Shown here in pieces: positions 1 to 8,550 of a stretch of 43,872 nt of DNA. Source of the stretch: Variovorax sp. Root411 (GTDB lineage: Bacteria; Pseudomonadota; Gammaproteobacteria; Burkholderiales; Burkholderiaceae_C); NCBI RefSeq assembly GCF_001425205.1, contig NZ_LMDW01000019.1, positions 38,812-82,683 on the forward strand, written 5' to 3'. A program made the position numbers and the translations under genes. A model generated the notes under the pieces. The model searched no databases and was not told the DNA's origin. It worked only from the letters and a program-made list of their open reading frames with translations. Positions within the stretch are counted from its first letter, which is position 1. Each line of letters begins with the position of its first letter.

Positions 1-344
1 AGGATGATCAGCTGAGGCTGCTCCTTGTCGACCAGCGCCTTGAGCAGCTTGGCGACGGCCAGCGGCTGCAGCTCTTCGGTGGTCTCGACCAGGATGCCGC
101 GGTCGGCGCCGATGGCCATGGCGGTGCGCAGGGTTTCCTGGCACTTGGCGTCACCGCAGGAGACGGCGATGACCTCGGTGACCACGCCCTTTTCCTTCAG
201 GCGAACCGCTTCTTCGACAGCGATCTCGTCGAAGGGGTTCATGCTCATCTTGACGTTGGCAATGTCCACCCCGGTGCCGTCGCTCTTCACGCGCACCTTC
301 ACGTTGTAATCGACGACCCGTTTGACAGGCACAAGAACCTTCAT
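1..344 (-). CDS. etfB: Electron transfer flavoprotein beta subunit (5' part; runs off the window)
   Basis: This is the N-terminal part (about 114 residues) of the electron transfer flavoprotein beta subunit. The protein begins MKVLVPVKRVVDYNVKVRVK and continues with the family's SMNPFDEIAVEEAVRLKEKG and VSCGDAKCQETLRTAMAIGAD segments, which form part of the adenine-nucleotide-binding fold. EtfB pairs with EtfA to carry electrons from acyl-CoA and other dehydrogenases to the quinone pool. The ATG at 344 has a GGAG motif about 10 nt upstream. The 3' end, and presumably etfA after it, lie beyond position 1. The identification is by sequence character and is secure; only the extent is incomplete. 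Confidence 0.95.
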   Translation of the reverse strand, partial: MKVLVPVKRVVDYNVKVRVKSDGTGVDIANVKMSMNPFDEIAVEEAVRLKEKGVVTEVIAVSCGDAKCQETLRTAMAIGADRGILVETTEELQPLAVAKLLKALVDKEQPQLII

Positions 345-451
345 TGACTTGACTCCATTGGATTGCAAAAAGGGGGTTTCGAGGGCAACCGGTCATTTTA
401 GGACGCGACCTTTGCCACCTCTCCATTCTTCTTGTCGGCACAAGAGCCAAT

Positions 452-473
452 AAAAAGAACGATCGTGCTTTTT
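452..473 (-). terminator. Weak A/T-flanked hairpin after the MscS gene
   Basis: Just past the stop codon of the mechanosensitive channel gene the minus strand reads AAAAAGCACGATCGTTCTTTTT. This can pair six A/T-rich bases (AAAAAG with CTTTTT) around a CGATCG centre, with one mismatch. The 3' arm is itself a T tract, so it could end transcription before etfB. The stem is mostly A-T and interrupted, so this is a weak candidate. Confidence 0.3.
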
Positions 474-478
474 CGTGA

Positions 479-1759
479 TTATAAAACAGCGTTGGGCGCC
501 TGGGCGATTCCTGGGGGTAAAGACTCCACGCGCAGCACGCGCTGCGGATAAGGAATGTCAATGCCAGCGCCGCGCAGCCCGTCGAGGATCGCGATGTTGA
601 TGGCCGAGCGCAGGTTGTCCTTGCCCTTGTCGGGGTCGGCGACCCAGAAGTTCAGCGTGAACTCCAGGCCATCGGGCGCGAAGTTCATGAGGAAAGCCAC
701 CGGCTCCGGGTCGGACATCACGCGCGGCTGGGCCTTGGCGGCCTCGCACAAGATGAACTGCACCTGCGCCACGTCGCTCTCGTAGCCGACCACGATGGTG
801 GTCGTGATGTTGAACTTGCGGTCGGCCAGCGAGAGGTTTTCGACGCGGCTGGTGATCAGCGATTCGTTCGGCACGATGGCCTCGCGCCCGTTGCCCGCGC
901 GGATCAGGGTGTAGCGCGTCTTGATGTCGGTGATGCGGCCCTCGAAGGTGTCGACCTTCACGTTGTCGCCGATGCGGATCGAGCGTTCGAGCAGGATCAC
1001 GAAGCCGCTCACGTAGTTGGCCGCCAGCTTCTGCAGGCCGAAACCCAGGCCCACGCCGAGCGCGCCGCCGAGCACGGACAGCGCCGTCAGGTCCACCCCT
1101 ACCGCCGACAGCGCGAACAGCAGGCCGATCAGCAGCAGGAAGGCACGCACCGCATTCGACGCCACCTTGCGCATCGACAGGTCAGTCACGGCCTCGCGCA
1201 GGATGCGCTTCTCGATGGTGCTCGCGATCCACAGCGCGACCACCAGCACCAGCCCCGCCGACAGCACACCCTGGAAGATGGTCTGCAGGCTCACGCGCGT
1301 CTTGCCGAAGGCCAGCGTGATGTCGTCGAGTTCGGCCAGCACAGGCGGCAGCAGTCCGACGATCCAGAGCACCGCCGCGATCCACGCGAGCCACGAGATC
1401 GTTCGCTCGATCAGCCGCACGAGGTTGGACGCGGGAAACACCGCCCGCAGCACCCGCGCAACCAGCCGAATGACCGCCAGCGACAGGAACACCGGCACCG
1501 CGATGCGCAGCACCAGCACGGTCTGGAAATCGAGCACCACGCGCCGGGCGAGATCAGTGAACACCAGCGCCAGCAGCGGAAACAGCAATCCGTCGAAGGT
1601 GCTCTCGCCGAACCAGATCGAATCCTTGGGCTGGTCGCGGCCGAACCACTTGCAAACGGCCCAGGCCAGCGCCACACAGACCACCAGCGCGACAAGCTCG
1701 ATGCCGAGGCCGCGCGCATCGACCTGGCTCAGTCGTTGAGTGAAATCGTTGAAATTCAT
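479..1759 (-). CDS. MscS-family mechanosensitive ion channel
   Basis: A 426-residue small-conductance mechanosensitive channel homologue. The first ~210 residues hold about five hydrophobic segments. The pore-lining helix is the Gly/Ala-rich stretch around residues 220-250 (SVLGGALGVGLGFGLQKLAA), followed by the MscS beta domain (RSIRIGDNVKVDTFEGRITD, then VPNESLITSRVENLS) and an alpha/beta C-terminal domain. Such channels open under membrane tension and release solutes during osmotic downshock. It is longer than E. coli MscS (286 aa) because of extra N-terminal membrane segments. The ATG at 1759 is preceded by a poor ribosome binding site. It lies 39 bp after the deacetylase-family gene and may be co-transcribed with it. 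Confidence 0.93.
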   Translation of the reverse strand: MNFNDFTQRLSQVDARGLGIELVALVVCVALAWAVCKWFGRDQPKDSIWFGESTFDGLLFPLLALVFTDLARRVVLDFQTVLVLRIAVPVFLSLAVIRLVARVLRAVFPASNLVRLIERTISWLAWIAAVLWIVGLLPPVLAELDDITLAFGKTRVSLQTIFQGVLSAGLVLVVALWIASTIEKRILREAVTDLSMRKVASNAVRAFLLLIGLLFALSAVGVDLTALSVLGGALGVGLGFGLQKLAANYVSGFVILLERSIRIGDNVKVDTFEGRITDIKTRYTLIRAGNGREAIVPNESLITSRVENLSLADRKFNITTTIVVGYESDVAQVQFILCEAAKAQPRVMSDPEPVAFLMNFAPDGLEFTLNFWVADPDKGKDNLRSAINIAILDGLRGAGIDIPYPQRVLRVESLPPGIAQAPNAVL

Positions 1760-1798
1760 CTGTTGAAAGGTAGCGAGGCGCCGTTCGCGCCGGCTGCG

Positions 1799-2752
1799 TT
1801 AGAGGTCCGCGAGAACGCGGATGTGGGCTTCCACGCTGCGCGCGAGCGCGTCGAGGTTGTAGCCGCCTTCGAGCATCGAGACGATACGGCCCTTTGCATG
1901 GCGCCTCGCAACATCGTGTATGCGACCCGTGATCCAGGCGAAGTCGTTCTCGTTGAGGCCCAGCTGGCCCAGGTCGTCTTCGCGATGGGCGTCGAAGCCG
2001 GCGCTGATGAAGACCATCTGCGGCTTGAACTCCTCGAGCCGCGGCATCCAGGCCGCTTCGATCATCTCCCGCACGTCCATGCCCCTGGTGTAGGCCGGAA
2101 CCGGCAGGTTCAGCATGTTCGGCGCCGGATGCTCGGTGCCGCTGTATGGGTAGAACGGATGCTGGAAGAACCCGACCATCAGCACGCGCGGATCGTTCGA
2201 GAGGATGTTCTCGGTGCCGTTGCCGTGGTGCACGTCGAAATCGACGATGGCCACGCGCTCCAGGCCGTGCACCTCGATGGCGTGGCGCGCCGCGATGGCG
2301 ACGTTGTTGAAGAAGCAGAAGCCCATCGCCTGCTCCCGGCAGGCATGGTGGCCGGGCGGGCGCACCGAGCAGAAGGCGTTTTCCAGGTCGCCGGCAATCA
2401 CCGCGTCGGTCGCGGCGATCGCGGCGCCGGCGGCGCGGCGCGCGGCCAGCAGGGTGAAGCGGTTGAGCACCGTGTCGGGGTCGACCTGCGCATGGTCGGG
2501 GCCGCCGGCGGGTTCGTCGGCCACCAGGCGCTGGTTCAGCGCCTCGAGGTACTCGACGTGCGCCGTGCTGTGCGCCCGGGTGATCTGTTCCAGGGTGGCC
2601 AGCGGCACCTCGCAGTGCTCCAGCGCATCGCCCACGCCGGTGAGCAGCAGGCGGTCTTCGATGGCATCCAGCCGACCCGGGCACTCGGGGTGCCCCTCGC
2701 CCATGTCGTGCTTCCAGAAGTCGCGGTGTGTGAAGTAGCCTGTCTTGCCCAT
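1799..2752 (-). CDS. Histone deacetylase family protein (zinc-dependent amidohydrolase)
   Basis: A 317-residue member of the arginase/deacetylase fold, resembling class II-type bacterial enzymes. Visible signatures: GHPECPGRL near the N-terminus, the double-histidine RPPGHHA, the zinc site DFDVHHGNGT, the second zinc aspartate in SAGFDAHRED, and the C-terminal EGGYNL carrying the catalytic tyrosine. All residues needed for Zn-dependent amide hydrolysis appear present. Bacterial members act on acetylated polyamines, small amides or acetyl-lysine; the substrate cannot be read here. Length is normal for the family. It is divergent from moxR, with 68 bp between the two starts. Confidence 0.93.
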   Translation of the reverse strand: MGKTGYFTHRDFWKHDMGEGHPECPGRLDAIEDRLLLTGVGDALEHCEVPLATLEQITRAHSTAHVEYLEALNQRLVADEPAGGPDHAQVDPDTVLNRFTLLAARRAAGAAIAATDAVIAGDLENAFCSVRPPGHHACREQAMGFCFFNNVAIAARHAIEVHGLERVAIVDFDVHHGNGTENILSNDPRVLMVGFFQHPFYPYSGTEHPAPNMLNLPVPAYTRGMDVREMIEAAWMPRLEEFKPQMVFISAGFDAHREDDLGQLGLNENDFAWITGRIHDVARRHAKGRIVSMLEGGYNLDALARSVEAHIRVLADL

Positions 2753-2813
2753 GTGTCTCTGTCGCCACGCCTAGACCTCACGCGGCATGGGGCCGGCAGG
2801 TCTTACGGTATCG

Positions 2814-2831
2814 TTTGCATATGGATACAAA
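2814..2831. promoter_or_regulatory. Inverted repeat overlapping the moxR start (possible GntR-type operator)
   Basis: TTTGCAT-ATGG-ATACAAA is an inverted repeat with 7-bp arms (6 of 7 positions match) and a 4-bp centre. It sits between the divergent HDAC-family and moxR genes and covers the likely moxR start codon. The shape (TTTGyAT n4 ATrCAAA) resembles operators of GntR-family regulators. No such regulator is in the window, so the assignment is inference. Confidence 0.3.
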
Positions 2832-3753
2832 TATGGACGTTGCTGCGAAGCTAGCCACTTTGCTGAGTCAGCTTAACACGGTGATCGTGGGCAAAGAGGC
2901 CCAGGTGCGCGACTGCGTGGCCTGCCTGCTGGCGGGTGGGCACCTGCTGATCGAGGACGTGCCGGGGGTGGGCAAGACCACTCTCGCGCACGCGCTGTCG
3001 CATACCTTCGGGATGCAGTTCTCGCGGGTGCAGTTCACGGCCGACCTGATGCCGGGCGACCTGTCGGGCGTGGCGATCTACGACCGGGGGCAGCAGGCCT
3101 TCGTGTTCCACCCCGGGCCGATCTTCGCGCAGGTGCTGCTGGCCGACGAAATCAACCGCGCCAGCCCCAAGACCCAGAGCGCGCTGCTGGAAGCGATGGA
3201 AGAAAAGCAGGTCACCGTCGAAGGCGAGACCCGCCCGCTGCCCACGCCCTTCTTCGTGATCGCCACGCAGAACCCGCAGGACCAGCTCGGCACCTTCGCG
3301 CTGCCCGAGTCGCAGCTCGACCGGTTCCTGATGCGCATCTCGCTCGGCTACCCCGACCGCGCCGCCGAGCGGCTGCTGCTCGCGGGCGGCGACCGCCGCG
3401 AGATGCTGGCCTCCCTGCCCGCCATGCTGACCGCCGGCGAACTGACCGCCCTGCAGCAGCGCGTGCAGCAGGTGCATGCGGCCGAGCCGCTGCTGAACTA
3501 TTTGCAGGACCTGATCGCGGCCACGCGCTCTGGCCGCTGGTTCCTGCAGGGCCTGTCGCCGCGCGCCGGCATCGCGGTGCTGCGTGCGGCCAAGGCGCAG
3601 GCGCTGCTGGCCAACCGCAGCTACGTCGCACCCGACGACGTGCAGGCCGTGCTGCCGCAAACGATCGCGCACCGCCTCACGCCCGTGGGCGACGCCGGGC
3701 GCGGTGCCGTGGAGCAGGTGCGCGCGATGATCGCCGCCGTGCCATTGCCGTGA
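2821..3753 (+). CDS. MoxR-family AAA+ ATPase
   Basis: A roughly 310-residue MoxR ATPase. It has a Walker A motif (EDVPGVGKTT), Walker B (LLADEINRASPKTQSALLEAMEE), sensor segment (FFVIATQNPQDQLGTFALPESQLDRF) and the C-terminal AAA lid domain. MoxR proteins act as chaperone-like ATPases that assemble or activate partner complexes. The next two genes (DUF58 and TgpA) are its usual partners. The start is uncertain: ATG 2821 gives MDTNMDVAAK, and ATG 2833 gives MDVAAKL; neither has a clear Shine-Dalgarno. The stop overlaps the DUF58 GTG start by 4 bp (GTGA), so translation is coupled. Confidence 0.93.
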   Translation: MDTNMDVAAKLATLLSQLNTVIVGKEAQVRDCVACLLAGGHLLIEDVPGVGKTTLAHALSHTFGMQFSRVQFTADLMPGDLSGVAIYDRGQQAFVFHPGPIFAQVLLADEINRASPKTQSALLEAMEEKQVTVEGETRPLPTPFFVIATQNPQDQLGTFALPESQLDRFLMRISLGYPDRAAERLLLAGGDRREMLASLPAMLTAGELTALQQRVQQVHAAEPLLNYLQDLIAATRSGRWFLQGLSPRAGIAVLRAAKAQALLANRSYVAPDDVQAVLPQTIAHRLTPVGDAGRGAVEQVRAMIAAVPLP

Positions 3754-4727
3754 GCCCTGCAGGCGCCCTTCGCTCGCGCATCGACGGCTGGTTCCTGTCG
3801 CGCCGGCCGCCGTCGGACACGCTGGAACTCACGCAGCGCAATGTCTACATCGTGCCCACGCGGGCCGGATGGACGCTGGGCGCGACGCTGCTGGTGCTGC
3901 TGATCGCCTCGATCAACTACCAGCTCAACCTCGGCTACCTGCTGACCTTCCTGCTCGCCGGCAGCGTGGCCGTGGGCATGCACGTGTGCCACGGCACGCT
4001 GCGCGGGCTGGCGATGCACATGGTGCAGCCCGATGCGCACTACGCGGGCGCCGCCGCCGTCTTCCGGGTGGTGCTGCACAACACCCGGCGCCGCGTGCGC
4101 TACGGCATCGGCATGGCCGTGCGCGGCAGCGGGCAATGGGCCTGGACCGACGTGCCGGCCGAGGGGACGTCCACCGTCGAGATCGCGTTCCAGCCCGAGC
4201 GGCGCGGCCTGCACCCGGTACCGCCGCTCACGGCCGAGACACGCTTTCCGCTCGGCACTTTCCGCGTGTGGACGGTCTGGCGGCCGGCCGCGCAGATGCT
4301 GGTCTACCCCAGGCCCGAGGCGCATCCGCCGCCGCTGCCGCCGGGCGAGCCGCTGTCGGGGCCGGCGGCGGTGTCCGCCTCGCTGCGGGCGCACAACGCC
4401 GGCGAGTACGACGGCGTGCGCGCCTACCGCCGCGGCGATCCGCTGAAACTCGTGGTCTGGAAGAAGGCCGCGCGCGCACAGGCAGCCGGATCGGAAGAGC
4501 TGGTGAGCCGCGACACGCAGCAGACCCAGCGCGAAGAACTCTGGCTAGACGCGCGAACCACCGGCCTTGCCGATGCCGAAGCCCGCCTCTCGCGCCTGTG
4601 CGCGTGGGTGCTGATGGCCGACCGGCTGGGCGTGGACTACGGCATCCGGGTAGAAGGCCGGGTCGTGAAGCCGTCGCAAGGCGAAGCCCACCGGCGCGCC
4701 TGCCTCGAGGCCTTGGCGCTGTGTTGA
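3750..4727 (+). CDS. DUF58 domain protein (MoxR partner)
   Basis: A 325-residue membrane-anchored DUF58 protein. Two hydrophobic segments lie around residues 40-80 (LGATLLVLLIASINYQLNLG, then YLLTFLLAGSVAVGMHV). The family hallmark follows around residues 213-240: EYDGVRAYRRGDPLKLVVWKKAAR. DUF58 proteins sit between a MoxR ATPase and a transglutaminase-like membrane protein in many bacteria; the C-terminal part often resembles a von Willebrand A fold. The GTG start is fixed by the GTGA overlap with moxR, and tgpA follows after 13 bp. The biochemical role is not known precisely. Confidence 0.9.
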   Translation: MSPAGALRSRIDGWFLSRRPPSDTLELTQRNVYIVPTRAGWTLGATLLVLLIASINYQLNLGYLLTFLLAGSVAVGMHVCHGTLRGLAMHMVQPDAHYAGAAAVFRVVLHNTRRRVRYGIGMAVRGSGQWAWTDVPAEGTSTVEIAFQPERRGLHPVPPLTAETRFPLGTFRVWTVWRPAAQMLVYPRPEAHPPPLPPGEPLSGPAAVSASLRAHNAGEYDGVRAYRRGDPLKLVVWKKAARAQAAGSEELVSRDTQQTQREELWLDARTTGLADAEARLSRLCAWVLMADRLGVDYGIRVEGRVVKPSQGEAHRRACLEALALC

Positions 4728-4740
4728 ACGGAACCGTCGC

Positions 4741-6762
4741 ATGAACCGAGTCATACGGGAACTCGCAGCACTCCCCCGGGACGCGCGCGACACCCTTTTC
4801 CTGCTCTGCGTGATCGGCCTGATCCTGCTGCCGCAGATCGAGAACCTGCCCTGGTGGTGCACGGCCATCACGGCCATGGTGCTGCTCTGGCGCGCCTCGT
4901 TGTCCGTACAGGCGCGCTCCCTGCCCAGCAAGTGGTGGCGCATCGCCCTGCTGGCGCTGATCCTCGGCGCCACCTACGCCACGCACCGCACGCTGCTGGG
5001 CCGCGACGCGGGCGTGACGCTGATCGTCAGCCTGCTCGCGCTCAAGACGCTGGAGCTGCGCGCGCGGCGCGATGCGTTCGTCGTCTTCTTCCTGGGCTTC
5101 TTCGCGATGCTCACCAACTTCTTCTACTCGCAGTCGCTGCTGACCGCATTCACCATGCTGCTGGCGCTGCTGGGCCTTTTGACCGCGCTGGTCAACGCGC
5201 ACATGCCGGTGGGTCGGCCGCCGCTGATGCAGGCCGCACGCATGGCGGGCTGGATGGCGCTGGCGGGCGCGCCGATCATGCTCGCGCTGTTCCTGCTGTT
5301 CCCGCGCCTGGCGCCGCTGTGGGGCACACCCAGCGACGCCATGGTGGGGCGCAGCGGCCTGTCGAACACCATGCGCGTCGGCACCATCGCCGAACTGGCG
5401 CTCGACGACCGCATCGCCGCGCGCATCAAGTTCGACGGCGACCGGGCGCCGCCGCAAAGCCAGCTCTATTTCCGCGGACCGGTGCTGACGCAGTTCGACG
5501 GCCGTGAATGGACCGCGCTGCCGTCATGGGCGCGCGGCGCGCAATGGTCCCCAAATCTTCGCGTGAGCGGCGAACCCGTGCGCTACGAGGTCACGCTCGA
5601 GGCCAGCAACCGCCCCTGGCTGCTGACCCTCGACGCGTCGCAGCAACCGCCCGCAGCACCCGGCTTCGAGGTCGCGGGCACGCCCGACCTGCAATGGATC
5701 GCGAACCGCCCCGTCACCGACCTGGTGCGCTACCGCGCCGAGAGCTACACGCAGTTCCAGAGCGGCCCGTTGAAGCGCGCGGGCGGCCAGCTCCAGGCCT
5801 ACCTGGCGCTGCCGCCCGGCACCAACCCGCGCACCGCCGCCCTCGCCGCCAAGATGCGTGCCGACCCCGCGCTGGCCAACGCCAACGCACAAGCCTTCGT
5901 GCAGGCCGCCCTGCGGCGCCTGCGCACCGGCGGCTACGGCTACACGCTGGAGCCGGGCGTCTACGGCAACGACACCGCCGACGAGTTCTGGTTCGACCGC
6001 AAGGAAGGCTTCTGCGAGCACATCGCCTCGGCCTTCGTGGTGCTGATGCGCAACCTGAACATTCCGGCACGCATCGTGACGGGCTACCAGGGCGGAGAAC
6101 TCAACGGCGTCGACAACTACTGGATCGTGCGCCAGAGCGATGCCCACGCCTGGGCCGAAATCTGGCAGGAAGGCATCGGCTGGACGCGCGTGGATCCCAC
6201 GGGCTCGGTGGCCCCGGGGCGCATTGGCCAGACACAGCGGCTCCAGCCGCAACCGGGCCTGATCGCGGGCGCCTTCGGCTCGATGAGCCCCACCCTCGCG
6301 CAGAACATCCGCGCCGCATGGGAAGCCGTCAACAACGGCTGGAACCAGTGGGTGCTCAACTACACCCAGAGCCGCCAGCTCAACCTGCTGAAGAACATCG
6401 GCTTCAAGGCGCCGAGCCTCGAAGACCTGGCCTATGTGCTGCTCTACCTGCTGGTGGGCGCGAGCCTGGCCGGCGCCGGCTGGACGCTGTGGGAGCGCAG
6501 CCGGCACGACCCGTGGCTGCGCCTGCTGGGCCGGGCGCGCGCGCGGCTCGCCAAGGCCGGCCTGCAGCTGCCCGACACCGCCCCGCCGCGCCAGATGGCG
6601 CAGGCGGCCGACGCACGCTTCGGCCCCGCCGCGCAGGCCGTGCGCGACTGGCTGCTCAAGCTCGAGGCACAGCGCTACGCGCCGGCCACGCCCGACTCGC
6701 TCTCCACCCTGCGCGCCGAGTTCCGGCGCATCGCCTGGCCGACCGACAATCCACGCGGCTGA
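4741..6762 (+). CDS. tgpA: TgpA-type membrane transglutaminase-like protein
   Basis: A 673-residue DUF3488/transglutaminase-core protein. Residues 1-200 hold six or so membrane helices. A periplasmic domain follows, with the papain-like transglutaminase core: Cys about 425 in KEGFCEHIASAF, His in DAHAWAEIW, and Asp in TRVDPTGS. One further membrane helix lies near residues 565-585 (LAYVLLYLLVGASLAGAGW), followed by a cytoplasmic tail. TgpA was described in Pseudomonas aeruginosa as an essential periplasmic transglutaminase-like protein. The catalytic triad is intact here. It is the last member of the moxR-DUF58-tgpA unit and is followed 53 bp later by a lytic transglycosylase, consistent with an envelope role. 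The substrate is unknown. Confidence 0.93.
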   Translation: MNRVIRELAALPRDARDTLFLLCVIGLILLPQIENLPWWCTAITAMVLLWRASLSVQARSLPSKWWRIALLALILGATYATHRTLLGRDAGVTLIVSLLALKTLELRARRDAFVVFFLGFFAMLTNFFYSQSLLTAFTMLLALLGLLTALVNAHMPVGRPPLMQAARMAGWMALAGAPIMLALFLLFPRLAPLWGTPSDAMVGRSGLSNTMRVGTIAELALDDRIAARIKFDGDRAPPQSQLYFRGPVLTQFDGREWTALPSWARGAQWSPNLRVSGEPVRYEVTLEASNRPWLLTLDASQQPPAAPGFEVAGTPDLQWIANRPVTDLVRYRAESYTQFQSGPLKRAGGQLQAYLALPPGTNPRTAALAAKMRADPALANANAQAFVQAALRRLRTGGYGYTLEPGVYGNDTADEFWFDRKEGFCEHIASAFVVLMRNLNIPARIVTGYQGGELNGVDNYWIVRQSDAHAWAEIWQEGIGWTRVDPTGSVAPGRIGQTQRLQPQPGLIAGAFGSMSPTLAQNIRAAWEAVNNGWNQWVLNYTQSRQLNLLKNIGFKAPSLEDLAYVLLYLLVGASLAGAGWTLWERSRHDPWLRLLGRARARLAKAGLQLPDTAPPRQMAQAADARFGPAAQAVRDWLLKLEAQRYAPATPDSLSTLRAEFRRIAWPTDNPRG

Positions 6763-6815
6763 AACCACATGTGTCCCTGAAGAGGGGCCGTGTGGGCGGA
6801 CGGCACAATCGGCCC

Positions 6816-7916
6816 ATGCGATTTTTCCTCCCCACGCCTTCGCGCGCCGCTGCGGCAGCCGCCCTCCTCGCCGCCTGCTGCGCATGGTCCACGGGGGCTG
6901 TAGCCCAGAAGTCTTCCAACGGCCGCAGCACGGCGGCCAGCCCGGTGCGCGGCAGCACGCCCTACGCCACGCGCGATGACGCGATGAAGTTCGCCGACGA
7001 AGTGGCCGAACGGCGCGGCCTCGACCGCGACTGGGTGCGCGCCACCATCGGCAGCGCGCGCTTCCTGCCCAACGTGCCGCGCCTCATGCTGCCGGGCCCG
7101 GTCGGCACGGTGAAGAACTGGCAGACCTACCGCAGCCGCTTCATCGACCCGGTGCGCATCGCGGCCGGCGTGCGCTTCTGGCGCGCCAATGCCGACACGC
7201 TCGCCCGCGCCGAGCAGGTGTACGGCGTGCCGCCGGAAATCATCGTCGGCATCGTCGGCGTGGAGACCATCTACGGCCGCAACATGGGCAACTTCCGCGT
7301 GATCGACGCACTGGCCACGCTCTCGTTCGACTTTCCCGAAGGCCATCCGCGCGCGGCCGAGCGCCAGGCCTTCTTCCGTGGCGAACTCGAAAGCTTCCTG
7401 AGCACCGAGAGCCGCACCGCCGACGATCCGCTCACGCCCGTCGGCAGCTATGCCGGCGCCATGGGCATGCCGCAGTTCATGCCCAGCAGCATCGCCAAGT
7501 ACGCGGTCGACTTCGACGGCGACAGCCGCATCGACCTCGTGAACAACCCAGCCGACGTGATCGGCTCGGTCGCCAACTACTTCAAGGCCTTCGGCTGGAA
7601 GGCCGGCATGCCGGCGATCTATCCGATGCATTTCGAGGAAGCGCGGCTGCAGAAGGCGCTGCTGCTGGCGCCCGACATCCTGCCGACCTTCAGCACCGAC
7701 AGCTTCGTGGCTGCCGGCGCAGTGCCCGAAGGCGACGGCATCAACCACAAGGGCTTGCTCGCATTGATCGAGCTGCAGAACGGCGCCGACGCGCCACCGA
7801 CCTACGTGGCCGGTACGCGCAACTTCTACGTGATCACGCGCTACAACTGGAGCAGCTACTACGCCATGTCCGTGCTCGACCTCGGGCAGGAGGTCAAGGC
7901 GGCGATGGAGCAATAG
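6816..7916 (+). CDS. mltB: Lytic murein transglycosylase B
   Basis: A 366-residue MltB-family (SLT_2) lytic transglycosylase that cleaves the MurNAc-GlcNAc bond of peptidoglycan with formation of 1,6-anhydroMurNAc. The catalytic glutamate is about E150 in GIVGVETIYGRNMG. Other family segments are ALATLSFDFP, GSYAGAMGMPQFMPSS, and DFDGDSRIDL. The N-terminus is a signal sequence with a hydrophobic core (SRAAAAAALLAACCAWSTG) and a VAQ cleavage region; the two cysteines do not form a convincing lipobox. The ATG at 6816 is chosen because it opens this signal peptide; the reading frame upstream is only an alternative frame of tgpA. The HD hydrolase follows after 4 bp. Confidence 0.94.
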   Translation: MRFFLPTPSRAAAAAALLAACCAWSTGAVAQKSSNGRSTAASPVRGSTPYATRDDAMKFADEVAERRGLDRDWVRATIGSARFLPNVPRLMLPGPVGTVKNWQTYRSRFIDPVRIAAGVRFWRANADTLARAEQVYGVPPEIIVGIVGVETIYGRNMGNFRVIDALATLSFDFPEGHPRAAERQAFFRGELESFLSTESRTADDPLTPVGSYAGAMGMPQFMPSSIAKYAVDFDGDSRIDLVNNPADVIGSVANYFKAFGWKAGMPAIYPMHFEEARLQKALLLAPDILPTFSTDSFVAAGAVPEGDGINHKGLLALIELQNGADAPPTYVAGTRNFYVITRYNWSSYYAMSVLDLGQEVKAAMEQ

Positions 7917-7920
7917 CGCC

Positions 7921-8541
7921 ATGACACCCGGGGCGCTGCGCGCGAACTGGAACGAGGCCTGGCATGCGCTGGGCGTCGAATCGCCCGGCGAAGCGCTGTG
8001 CGCCGAACTGCAGCGCCGCTACGGCGAACCGCAGCGCCACTACCACACGGTGCAGCACCTGGGCGAATGCCTCGCGTGGTTCGAGCGCGAGAAGGCGTTG
8101 GCCGAACGCCCCGGTGAAGTGGCGCTCGCGCTGTGGTTCCACGACGCCATCTACGACGTGCACGCCCACGACAACGAGGCACGCAGCGCCGATTGGGCGC
8201 GCGAGGCCCTGCTCGAAGCCGGTGCGGACAGAGCAGCCGCTGCACGAGTCCATTCGCTCGTGATGGCCACGCGCCACGACGCCGTGCCCGAAGGCCGCGA
8301 TGCCGAGCTGCTGATCGACATCGACCTGTCGATCCTCGGCGCGGAACGTGGGCGTTTCGACGAATACGAGCGGCAGGTGCATGCCGAGTACGCCTTCGTC
8401 CCGGACGAGGTGCGGCTGCCGCGCCGCCGCGCGATTCTTCAGCGCTTTCTCGACCGCCGAGCCATCTATGCGACGCCGCGGATGCACGCGCAGCTCGAAG
8501 CGCAGGCGCGCCTCAACCTGCAGCGTTCCATCGCGGGCTGA
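7921..8541 (+). CDS. Predicted HD-superfamily metal-dependent phosphohydrolase
   Basis: A 206-residue protein of the COG4339 type. It shows the HYHTVQHL histidine motif and the WFHDAIYD HD motif, with a downstream VHSLVMATRHDA and a metal-binding acidic stretch (LLIDIDLSILG). The substrate of this subfamily is not established; HD proteins usually hydrolyse phosphate esters of nucleotides. ATG 7921 follows the mltB stop by 4 bp, so it is the last gene of the plus-strand run. It converges with the Dar cluster, with only 9 bp between stop codons and no clear terminator. Confidence 0.85.
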   Translation: MTPGALRANWNEAWHALGVESPGEALCAELQRRYGEPQRHYHTVQHLGECLAWFEREKALAERPGEVALALWFHDAIYDVHAHDNEARSADWAREALLEAGADRAAAARVHSLVMATRHDAVPEGRDAELLIDIDLSILGAERGRFDEYERQVHAEYAFVPDEVRLPRRRAILQRFLDRRAIYATPRMHAQLEAQARLNLQRSIAG

Positions 8542-8550
8542 CCGGCCTCG

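Noticed and set aside
5508..6815. Upstream extension of the mltB reading frame by about 436 codons
   Set aside because: This stretch is an alternative frame of tgpA. MltB itself starts at ATG 6816 with a signal peptide, so the extension is not coding.
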